Shown here: positions 5,708-12,342 of the stretch, piece by piece
How the letters are laid out: every line of letters starts with the position of its first letter
Numbering within the stretch: the first letter of the stretch is position 1
NCBI GenBank assembly: GCA_016302655.1
Contig: JAEDNF010000023.1
Location: 1-12,342, forward strand
Direction: 5' to 3'
DNA length: 12,342 nt
DNA from: Oscillospiraceae bacterium
GTDB lineage: Bacteria; Bacillota; Clostridia; Oscillospirales; Ruminococcaceae
Made by a program: the position numbers and the translations under genes
Notes under the pieces: model-generated
Databases searched by the model: none
What the model was told of the DNA's origin: nothing
What the model saw: only the letters and a program-made list of their open reading frames with translations

Positions 5708-6694
5708 ATGAAGAAAAGAACAGCGCTTACTGCGGCGGTGATTCTCGCTGCGGCACTCTTAACAAGCGGTTGCGATAATATTGTGCTTGTCCCCGGAAAG
5801 TCATCCGGTACGGTTACCGAAGCAAGTTCTTCGGAAAGCGAGCCGCTGAGCGCATATCCCATCATACTCAATGACACGGAGATATCAAAAGCACCCGAAA
5901 AAATCGTATCGCTCACTCCCGCCTATACGGAGATACTTTTTGAAATGGGATACGGAGATAAAATAGTTGCCGTAAGCGACTACTGCGACTATCCCGAAGC
6001 GGCAGAAAAGCTTCCTAAGGCGGCAAGCAGTGCAAATCCCGATATTTCCGCAATAAAGAAGCTGAAACCCGACCTTGTCATTACCGCAACTCCTATCGTT
6101 ACTAAGGACAAGATCACGCTTGAAGCGGAGGGGATAAAGGTGCTGACAATAACCTCTCCCCGTACAATAGAAGAATTTGAGAATATCTACAAGTTCTTCG
6201 GACTTGCTTTTGAAGGACTTTTCGAGGGAGAATCCGTCGGTGAAAAAGCGTTTTCCGATGTCAGAAAACAGCTTGACGCAATAAAAAAGACCGACCTCAA
6301 GTTTGTATATGTAACCGCCGCAAGCACTCCTGCAGGCGGAGACACCTTTGAGAGCGCCATACTCAGCCTTTTCGGTACAAACTGTGCAAAGGACAGCGAG
6401 GGTTACAGCTATAAAGCCGAAAATCTTAAAGAAAATCAGCCCGATATAGTATTCGTAAGCGACTCGCTGGGCGAGGACATTCTCACCTCGAACAAAAACT
6501 ACTCCTCACTCACAGCGGTAGAAGCAGGCAACACAGCGGTACTTGAGAACAAATATTTCGAGCGCCCGAGCGCAAGGATAATAAGTCTTCTCGGCGATAT
6601 TTCCGCCGCATTTGACAAAGCCGAAAAGCCCGAAGAAAAGCCCGATGCATCAAGCGGCGAAGAAAGCAACGAAAGCGAACCGGATGAAGAGTAA
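5708..6694 (+). CDS. Substrate-binding lipoprotein of an ABC importer (BtuF/FhuD-like, PF01497 type)
   Basis: Predicted extracytoplasmic lipoprotein that captures a ligand for an ABC importer. Residues 1-22 form a signal peptide (MKKR, then a hydrophobic Ala/Leu-rich core) ending in LLTSGC, with Cys22 as the lipid-attached residue. A Ser/Glu-rich linker leads to the binding domain from about 65: VSLTPAYTEILFEMG, DYCDYP, and PDLVITATPIV near 121-131 follow the pattern of siderophore, heme and cobalamin binding proteins. The ligand cannot be read out. The last 25 or so residues are a strongly acidic, low-complexity tail rich in Glu, Pro and Ser. No permease or ATPase gene of such an importer is in the window, so it is an orphan here. 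It starts 1 nt after the DUF815 gene, with GGAG overlapping that gene's end, so coupled translation is likely. Confidence 0.87.
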   Translation: MKKRTALTAAVILAAALLTSGCDNIVLVPGKSSGTVTEASSSESEPLSAYPIILNDTEISKAPEKIVSLTPAYTEILFEMGYGDKIVAVSDYCDYPEAAEKLPKAASSANPDISAIKKLKPDLVITATPIVTKDKITLEAEGIKVLTITSPRTIEEFENIYKFFGLAFEGLFEGESVGEKAFSDVRKQLDAIKKTDLKFVYVTAASTPAGGDTFESAILSLFGTNCAKDSEGYSYKAENLKENQPDIVFVSDSLGEDILTSNKNYSSLTAVEAGNTAVLENKYFERPSARIISLLGDISAAFDKAEKPEEKPDASSGEESNESEPDEE

Positions 6695-6701
6695 ATTTTT
6701 A

Positions 6702-6729
6702 TTGACTTTTTACCAAATTCGTATATAAT
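6702..6729 (+). promoter_or_regulatory. Strong sigma-A-type promoter of the alaS operon
   Basis: TTGACT (6702-6707) is followed after 16 nt by TATAAT (6724-6729). It begins 8 nt after the lipoprotein stop, with no terminator between. Read-through from the upstream operon into alaS is therefore possible. The expected start site is near 6736, leaving a leader of about 68 nt. Confidence 0.8.
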
Positions 6730-6754
6730 TAAATATGTATGTTCAATAAAAGTC

Positions 6755-6773
6755 GGGTGCGGCTTGTGCGCCC
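6755..6773 (+). repeat. Small hairpin in the alaS leader
   Basis: GGGTGCG and TGCGCCC pair over 7 bp (two G-U pairs) around a GCTTG loop. No U-tract follows, so it is not a terminator. The leader is also far too short for a T-box and lacks the T-box antiterminator sequence. It may affect mRNA stability or simply be fortuitous. Confidence 0.35.
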
Positions 6774-6803
6774 TGATGATAAACGGAAGGAATCATAAAC
6801 TAT

Positions 6804-9440
6804 ATGAAATGGACAGGACTTAACGATTTAAGAGAAAGCTATCTGAAATTTTTTGAGAGCAAGGGACATCTCAGGATGGCGTCGGCTCCGCTGGTACCCC
6901 AGGGAGATAACTCCATACTGCTCATAAACGCAGGTATGACGCCTCTCAAGAAATATTTCCAGGGCATTGAAGAACCGCCCAGACACCGTGTTACCACTTG
7001 TCAGAAGTGCATAAGAACACCCGATATAGACAATGTCGGCAAGACGGCAAGACACGGCACTTATTTTGAAATGCTCGGCAACTTCTCTTTCGGCGACTAC
7101 TTCAAGCACGAGGCTATCGCATGGGCGTGGGAATACCTCACAAAGGTGCTTGAGATACCCGAAGACAGACTGTGGGTAACGGTATATGAAGAAGATGACG
7201 AGGCGGCTGACATCTGGGCAAACGAAGTCGGCGTACCCCGTGAGAGAATAATCAAGCTCGGCAAAGCTGATAACTTCTGGGAGCACGGAAGCGGTCCGTG
7301 CGGTCCCTGCTCTGAGATACACTTCGACAGAGGCGAAAAGTACGGTCCGTTCGAGAGCTTTGAACAGGCAAGCGACTGCGACAGAATTATCGAGATATGG
7401 AATAACGTATTCACACAGTTCGATAACGACGGCAAGGGCAACTATACTCAGCTTGCAACAAAGAACATAGATACCGGTATGGGACTTGAGCGTCTTGCCT
7501 GCGTAATGCAGGATGTTGACAATCTGTTCGAGGTAGATACCATTCAGAATATAATGAAGAAAATCTGCTCTATAGCAGGCGTAAACTACCACGACGATGC
7601 AACATCGGATATTTCCATCCGTGTTATTACAGACCATATCCGTTCCACAACATTTATGGTAGGCGACGGAATACGCCCCTCAAACGAGGGCAGAGGCTAT
7701 GTTCTGCGCCGTCTTCTCAGACGAGCCGCAAGACACGGAAGAATGCTCGGCGTAAACAAGCCCTTCTTATATCAGATATGCGATACAGTTATAAATGAGA
7801 ACCTTACCGCATACCCCGAGCTTAACGAAAAGAGAGAATATATAAAGAAGGTCATCAAGACCGAAGAAGAGAGCTTTGCAAAGACGGTTGACAAGGGTAT
7901 GCAGATACTCGGCGAATTTGTAAAGGAGCTTTCCGCCGAAGACAGCAAGAAGCCTATCTTAAGCGGCGAGAACCTCTTCAAGCTTCACGATACCTACGGA
8001 TTCCCGATAGACCTTACAAGAGAGATCCTCCAGGAGAAGAATATCGGTATAGATGAAGAGCGCTTCTTTGAGCTTATGAGCGAGCAGAAGGCAAAGGCAC
8101 GCTCAAATCAGGCGTTCAAGGGCGGCTGGGATGAAGCCACCGCAACTGCGCTCAGCGGACTTACAACTTCATTTGTAGGATACAGCACGCTTAGCACAGA
8201 CAGCAAGATTCTTGCAATGATAAAGGACGGCGAAGTCACCGATGTTTGCAACGAGGGCGACGAAGTAACGGTAGTTCTTGATATCACTCCCTTCTATGCA
8301 GAAAGCGGCGGACAGGTCGGCGACAGCGGTACTATATCCGCAGGCGACAATCTTCTCAAGGTTATCGATACAAAGAAGACAGCCGCAGGTCAGTTTATAT
8401 GCAACTGCCATGTTGAAAGCGGATGCTTCTATAACGATGATACGGTAAAGGCTCAGGTCAATGAAAAGAAGCGTATGGCTACAGCAAGAAACCACACCTG
8501 TGCGCATCTTTTACAGGCGGCTCTGAGAAAGGTTCTTGGCGACCATGTTCACCAGGCAGGTTCTTTTGTAGATCCTTACAGATGCCGTTTCGACTTCAGC
8601 CACTTCAGCGCAGTTACTCCCGAAGAGCTTGAACAGGTAGAGACGCTTGTCAATGACTGGATTCTTGCAGGTATACCTGTTGTAACAGAAGAGCTTCCTA
8701 TCGAAGAAGCACGCAAAAAGGGCGCAATGGCTCTGTTCGGCGAGAAGTACGGCGATATCGTAAGAGTAGTACAGGCAGACGATGTTTCAACAGAGTTCTG
8801 CGGCGGTACTCATCTTGACAACACCGCAAAGGCTGGTCTGTTCAAGATAATCTCCGAAACTTCCGTAGCGTCGGGCGTAAGAAGAATCGAAGCTGTAACA
8901 GGCTACAATGTACTCTCCGCATACGATCAGACAAAGGCTATGGTAAACAATATAGCTCAGGCGCTGAAGATAGCTAATCCCTCGGCAGTTATGCAGAAGT
9001 GCGAGAATATGATGAATGAAATGCACGCTATGCAAGCCGAGATAGACAGACTGAACGGCATCATTTCAATGAGCCAGATGCAGAATATAACAGATAACGC
9101 AACCGAAATAAACGGTATCAAGGTATTCTCGGCAATGCTCTCAGGCGTTACGGGCGACAGCTTAAGAAAAGCGGGCGATAAGATAAAGTCTTCCAATCAG
9201 TCGTTTATTGCGGTGCTTGCAGGCGTATCCGACGGAAAGGGCAACTTCCTGTGCATCGCAAGTCCCGAGGCAGTAGCTAAGGGTGCAAACGCCGGCAAGA
9301 TAGTTAAGGATATCGCCGCAATAGCAGGCGGAAAGGGCGGCGGAAAGCCCGATACCGCTATGGCAGGTATAGCCGATGTAACAAAGATCGACGAAGCTCT
9401 GCTTGCGCTCGGCGACATTGTAAAGAATATGATAGGCTGA
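6804..9440 (+). CDS. alaS: Alanyl-tRNA synthetase
   Basis: Class II aminoacyl-tRNA synthetase that charges tRNA-Ala with alanine and removes mischarged Ser or Gly. At 878 residues it is full length. The catalytic domain (about 1-240) includes motif 1 around 24-45, the TYFEMLGNFSFGDYF region at 86-100 (motif 2) and DTGMGLERL at 223-231 (motif 3). The tRNA-recognition region follows to about 460. The editing domain shows the zinc ligands His564 and His568 (HTCAH) with Cys666 and His670 (CGGTH). The C-terminal oligomerisation/C-Ala domain ends with the Gly-rich GGKGGGKPDTA segment. All expected motifs are intact. The start matches the family N-terminus, although the GGAAGGA site at 6785-6791 is an unusually long 12 nt upstream. 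First gene of the alaS - hit - comEC - holA cluster. Confidence 0.98.
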   Translation: MKWTGLNDLRESYLKFFESKGHLRMASAPLVPQGDNSILLINAGMTPLKKYFQGIEEPPRHRVTTCQKCIRTPDIDNVGKTARHGTYFEMLGNFSFGDYFKHEAIAWAWEYLTKVLEIPEDRLWVTVYEEDDEAADIWANEVGVPRERIIKLGKADNFWEHGSGPCGPCSEIHFDRGEKYGPFESFEQASDCDRIIEIWNNVFTQFDNDGKGNYTQLATKNIDTGMGLERLACVMQDVDNLFEVDTIQNIMKKICSIAGVNYHDDATSDISIRVITDHIRSTTFMVGDGIRPSNEGRGYVLRRLLRRAARHGRMLGVNKPFLYQICDTVINENLTAYPELNEKREYIKKVIKTEEESFAKTVDKGMQILGEFVKELSAEDSKKPILSGENLFKLHDTYGFPIDLTREILQEKNIGIDEERFFELMSEQKAKARSNQAFKGGWDEATATALSGLTTSFVGYSTLSTDSKILAMIKDGEVTDVCNEGDEVTVVLDITPFYAESGGQVGDSGTISAGDNLLKVIDTKKTAAGQFICNCHVESGCFYNDDTVKAQVNEKKRMATARNHTCAHLLQAALRKVLGDHVHQAGSFVDPYRCRFDFSHFSAVTPEELEQVETLVNDWILAGIPVVTEELPIEEARKKGAMALFGEKYGDIVRVVQADDVSTEFCGGTHLDNTAKAGLFKIISETSVASGVRRIEAVTGYNVLSAYDQTKAMVNNIAQALKIANPSAVMQKCENMMNEMHAMQAEIDRLNGIISMSQMQNITDNATEINGIKVFSAMLSGVTGDSLRKAGDKIKSSNQSFIAVLAGVSDGKGNFLCIASPEAVAKGANAGKIVKDIAAIAGGKGGGKPDTAMAGIADVTKIDEALLALGDIVKNMIG

Positions 9441-9461
9441 TAAGCCGGAAAGGATAAATAT

Positions 9462-9800
9462 ATGGATTGCATTTTTTGTAAGATAATATCGGGAGATATC
9501 CCCTCTGAAAAAGTATTCGAGAACGAAAAAGTGCTTGCTTTCAAGGACATAAACCCTATGGCTCCCGTACATATCCTTATTATTCCTAAGGAACATATTG
9601 ACGGAGCTGATATGCTCAGCGACAGCAACGCAGATATCGTAAAGGATATAATGCTTGCCGCAAAGCAGATAGCACAGTCATTCAACCTTGACAACGGCTG
9701 GAGAGTAGTTACAAATGTAGGCAACGACGGCGGTCAGACCGTACGCCATCTGCATTTCCATCTGCTCGGAGGCAAAAAGCTCAACACAGAGCTTGCATAA
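9462..9800 (+). CDS. HIT-family purine nucleoside phosphoramidase / hydrolase (HinT-like)
   Basis: Small cytosolic nucleotide hydrolase of 112 residues, the normal length for HinT. The diagnostic histidine triad is HLHFH at 96-100 (His96, His98, His100), followed by LLGG. Family enzymes split AMP-lysine or AMP-alanine phosphoramidates and remove adenylate from aminoacyl-AMP intermediates. That fits its place 21 nt after alaS, though the link is inferred. Cys3 and Cys6 (DCIFCKI) could bind zinc with downstream histidines, as in many bacterial members. The ribosome-binding site GGAAAGGA (9447-9454) is 7 nt from the ATG. It is followed 13 nt later by comEC, so co-transcription is likely. Confidence 0.95.
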   Translation: MDCIFCKIISGDIPSEKVFENEKVLAFKDINPMAPVHILIIPKEHIDGADMLSDSNADIVKDIMLAAKQIAQSFNLDNGWRVVTNVGNDGGQTVRHLHFHLLGGKKLNTELA

Positions 9801-9813
9801 AAGGTAAATAGAT

Positions 9814-11841
9814 ATGAGGCGCAAATCGGCAGCTGTTGGAGCATCATACTTGACAGGACTGCTTTTCGCCTCATTTTTTCTGTATAATGAAATTTTTGTA
9901 ATTTCAGTAATAATTACCCTTGCTGTCGGATGTGCGGTATCGGTGCTGTTTATCAAGAGATACGATATTGCGGCGGTGCTGATTTTTGCCGCTTTGGGAA
10001 TAACCTTGTTCACAGCGGTATCCGCAAGGCTCGACAATGCCGCCGACAGCCTTTGTAAAGAGAAAACCGTTATAACTGCGGTAATAACGGATAAGCGCAC
10101 ACTCGGGAACGATACGGCGTTATTCACATTGTCTGCAGATGTCGGCGGTACAAATGTCGGTATGCTCTTTAACGCAAGCGATATTTCAGCCGAAAAAGGC
10201 GATACCCTGTGCTTTGAAGGCTCTGCACAAAGGCTGTATAACACGGCGTATTTCCGCGCCGCAGACACATACCGTTCAAAGAGAATCGTTCTCAGCGTAG
10301 ATTCTTACGGCGAGATAATCGTTATTAAGGGTGGATTTGATTTACTGTCACCGCTTTATAAGCTGAGAGAAAGAGTCGCCGCAAAGACGGATATCTACTA
10401 TGCCGATGACGGCGGCGCACTTATGAAAGGCATATTCTTAGGCGATAAAAGCTCTCTGCCCGATGCTCTTTACAACGATATAACCGCTTCGGGTGCGGCG
10501 CATATGACCGCTGTTTCGGGTATGCACCTGACTCTTGTGGTCACCGTTTTGCTTGCAGTTTTATCCGCATTGGGACTGTCTAAAGCTCCTAAGACAAGAT
10601 TTGTTGTCACGGTACTGCTCACTCTTGCCTTTATGGCTTTTTTCGGCTTTACCTCGTCGGTGCTGAGAAGCGGAATAATGATAATAATTGCAAACACGGG
10701 AACATTGTTTTTCAGAAAGAGCGACTGCGTTACTTCTGTCGGGCTTGCGGTACTGATTATAACAATTGTAAATCCCCTTGCCTGTCTTGACGCAGGACTT
10801 ATCCTGTCGGCAGTTACGACTATAGGAGCAGGAGCTGCAGCGCCTGCGGTATCCGAGAAGCTGTGCAAACGCTTATCCTTTATTAACAGAAAGCTGAGCG
10901 ATATACTCTGCGTTGCTGTCTGTGCGGCGCTCGCAGGACTTATACCGTCGTGTATTTATTTCGGTATGTTCTCACTTACGGGAGCGATAGTATCAATAGC
11001 GGCTCTGCCGTTCTTTACCGTATGCCTTGTCGCAATGCTGATTTTTACGCTGACGGGTGCTACGGCAATGCTTGCGGCGGATATTGCACATTTTTGTGCC
11101 GAGATAATGTGCAGGATTTTTTCGTTCTTTGCTTCTCTGCCGTATTCGCATTTTGTCTGCGATGAAACCGTCTGCCTTGCGGTACTGCTTATTTGTGCAG
11201 GAATAGCGGCGGCGGTAATAATTATCAAAGGGAAAAAATATACAGCTGTTGTTGTTTGCGTTTCTTTAGTCTGCTTTACGGCTGTCAATATTGCATCAGC
11301 CGTAATATCGGACGGAAGCGTTAGAATATTGCTTCACAACGACGGTGAAAACGGCTGTGCCGTAATAATATCCGATGATATTTCTGCGGCGGTAATCGCA
11401 GGCAATGATAAAGATGAACTGTCAGCCGCACTTAATACCCTGCGGCTTTATAATAAATACGATCCTAAGCTGATACTGCTCTGCCGCACAGGGCAAAACG
11501 AGGATATGACCGATGCTGTCTTTGCCGCACAGGGACTTGCCGAAAATGTGAGGCTGTGCGATGAAGAATACTCTCTTACGGGCGAGCGCTTCAGTATTAT
11601 CTGCAAGGATAATAAGATAACGGTTACCGTAGGCTTAGTTAAGGTCAACATATCCGATATCTCGGAGATACGAAGCGACTGCGTAAATATAGCGTGGGGA
11701 TATGATAAAGATATCACAACTAAAGCGCCGTGCCTGTTTTTCGACAAAAACCAGCGAAGTGAAAACGGCATTCCCCTTTATTTTACAAAAATCGAACTTA
11801 AAATATCGTATAATGGTATTGTGATGAAAAGCGAATACTGA
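9814..11841 (+). CDS. comEC: ComEC/Rec2-family DNA-uptake channel with degenerate C-terminal domain
   Basis: Polytopic membrane protein, the channel through which single-stranded DNA enters during natural transformation. Length is 675 residues. Order of parts: two to three N-terminal membrane helices (about 8-70), a soluble DUF4131/OB-like region (about 80-175), and the Competence domain (about 200-490). The last has the family signature HMTAVSGMHLTLV at 230-242 and FGFTSSVLRSGIM at 277-289, then several helices. The C-terminal region (about 500-675) sits where a metallo-beta-lactamase domain is expected. The HxHxDH metal motif is absent: the segment that aligns with it (LILLCRTGQNEDMTDAVFAA, 553-572) has no histidine. 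Membrane transport could remain, but the nuclease-like activity proposed for that domain seems lost. No comEA is beside it. The upstream AAAAGG ribosome-binding site is weak. The next gene, holA, starts 17 nt after the stop. Confidence 0.92.
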   Translation: MRRKSAAVGASYLTGLLFASFFLYNEIFVISVIITLAVGCAVSVLFIKRYDIAAVLIFAALGITLFTAVSARLDNAADSLCKEKTVITAVITDKRTLGNDTALFTLSADVGGTNVGMLFNASDISAEKGDTLCFEGSAQRLYNTAYFRAADTYRSKRIVLSVDSYGEIIVIKGGFDLLSPLYKLRERVAAKTDIYYADDGGALMKGIFLGDKSSLPDALYNDITASGAAHMTAVSGMHLTLVVTVLLAVLSALGLSKAPKTRFVVTVLLTLAFMAFFGFTSSVLRSGIMIIIANTGTLFFRKSDCVTSVGLAVLIITIVNPLACLDAGLILSAVTTIGAGAAAPAVSEKLCKRLSFINRKLSDILCVAVCAALAGLIPSCIYFGMFSLTGAIVSIAALPFFTVCLVAMLIFTLTGATAMLAADIAHFCAEIMCRIFSFFASLPYSHFVCDETVCLAVLLICAGIAAAVIIIKGKKYTAVVVCVSLVCFTAVNIASAVISDGSVRILLHNDGENGCAVIISDDISAAVIAGNDKDELSAALNTLRLYNKYDPKLILLCRTGQNEDMTDAVFAAQGLAENVRLCDEEYSLTGERFSIICKDNKITVTVGLVKVNISDISEIRSDCVNIAWGYDKDITTKAPCLFFDKNQRSENGIPLYFTKIELKISYNGIVMKSEY

Positions 11842-11858
11842 CAGAAAGGAGCGTCAGC

Positions 11859-12342
11859 GTGAAAACAGATGAAGAAAAGCTCTCGCAAGGCATAAAAAGC
11901 GGAGATATGAGCCGTGTGTATTATCTTTACGGAGAAGAACGGTTCCTTACAAAGACATATACCGACAGGATACTTGACAAAACGGTCGGCAAGGACAGAA
12001 ACGATATCAACCTTGTAAAGCTGGGAGAAGTATTCCCCGTTGACGCACTTATAGACAGCATTGACGCTTTGCCGCTTTTTGCTGACAGCAAGGCCGTGCT
12101 GATAAACGACCTTGACCTTGATAAATTTGAAGATAACGATATCGAAGCGATTATAGGCGCTCTTGGCGATGTTCCCGATGAATGCACCGTAGTCATCAGC
12201 ATTACGGGAGCTAACGATCAGCTTAAAAAAGCTAAGAACAAAAAGCTTATCAATGCGCTCACAAAGCAAAAGGACGCCGCTGTATGCGAATTTTCATATA
12301 TGGCTGTTCCTAAAGTAGCGGATCTGATAGTCAAAAAGGCGG
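11859..12342 (+). CDS. holA: DNA polymerase III delta subunit, HolA (partial, 3' end outside window)
   Basis: First 161 codons of the clamp-loader delta subunit, which opens the beta sliding clamp during replication. The N-terminus carries the family motif YYLYGEERFL (about 23-32), followed by the expected pattern of an AAA+-like domain without a functional Walker A: SIDALPLFADSKAVLI near 66-82, and TVVISITG near 111-118. The protein should be about 330 residues, so the remainder lies past the window end. The start is GTG at 11859, with AGAAAGGA (11843-11850) 8 nt upstream. No in-frame ATG comes before the conserved motif except Met at about codon 17, which is too close to it. Position directly after comEC is common in Firmicutes, which supports the call. 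It is probably co-transcribed with comEC. Confidence 0.93.
   Translation, partial: MKTDEEKLSQGIKSGDMSRVYYLYGEERFLTKTYTDRILDKTVGKDRNDINLVKLGEVFPVDALIDSIDALPLFADSKAVLINDLDLDKFEDNDIEAIIGALGDVPDECTVVISITGANDQLKKAKNKKLINALTKQKDAAVCEFSYMAVPKVADLIVKKA

Noticed and set aside
6730..6803. T-box riboswitch in front of alaS
   Set aside because: The leader is only about 68 nt, has no antiterminator signature sequence and no terminator hairpin. The small hairpin at 6755-6773 alone does not make a T-box.
6828..7637. Long open frame of 269 codons on the minus strand inside alaS
   Set aside because: It lies fully antisense to a clearly conserved alaS region, its protein is rich in Cys, Tyr and His with no family pattern, and it has no ribosome-binding site. 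It is a shadow of the sense codon use.
1..12342. Mobile element, prophage, CRISPR or defence island
   Set aside because: I saw no transposase, integrase, direct-repeat array, att-like duplication or toxin-antitoxin pair on either strand. Gene content, codon habits and ribosome-binding sites are uniform across the window.

Overview
The window is a compact, gene-dense stretch of a bacterial chromosome. It most likely comes from an anaerobic Clostridia member of the Ruminococcus/Eubacterium siraeum type. Several signs point there: strong AGAAAGGA-like Shine-Dalgarno sites, frequent AGA (Arg) and ATA (Ile) codons, short intergenic gaps, and the gene set itself (TSCPD-family protein, DUF624 protein, DUF815 ATPase, comEC next to holA). 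The taxon is inferred from composition and gene families, not from any search. I see no rRNA or tRNA gene, CRISPR array, insertion sequence, integrase, phage gene or plasmid gene, and no stretch over 300 bases without a gene.

The left part (1-3237) is transcribed on the minus strand. Reading in the direction of transcription, a DUF624/YesL-like membrane protein with a TTG start ends at a clear intrinsic terminator. A separate promoter then drives a PHP-domain phosphoesterase, a short-form malic enzyme and a small TSCPD protein that is cut by the window start. These three genes have gaps of 28 and 14 nt and look like one operon.

The segment 3238-3510 is a divergent promoter region. It serves DUF624 to the left and dus to the right.

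The right part (3511-12342) is on the plus strand and holds two probable transcription units. The first is dus (tRNA-dihydrouridine synthase), a DUF815 AAA-type ATPase and a solute-binding lipoprotein that starts one base after the ATPase stop. The second begins at a TTGACT-16-TATAAT promoter and contains alaS (alanyl-tRNA synthetase), a HIT-family hydrolase, comEC (DNA-uptake channel) and the 5' part of holA (DNA polymerase III delta), which runs off the window end. The products are core translation, tRNA modification, nucleotide metabolism, DNA uptake and replication functions.

I did not find a convincing new multi-gene system. The most interesting points are: a ComEC whose C-terminal domain has lost the metallo-beta-lactamase metal motif; a dus / DUF815 ATPase / orphan binding-lipoprotein cluster of unclear logic; two minus-strand promoters with the same TTGCAT-17-TATAATATTATA layout, one of which carries a perfect 6-bp inverted repeat between its -35 and -10; and a possible 19-codon hydrophobic leader peptide ending inside the DUF624 ribosome-binding site.
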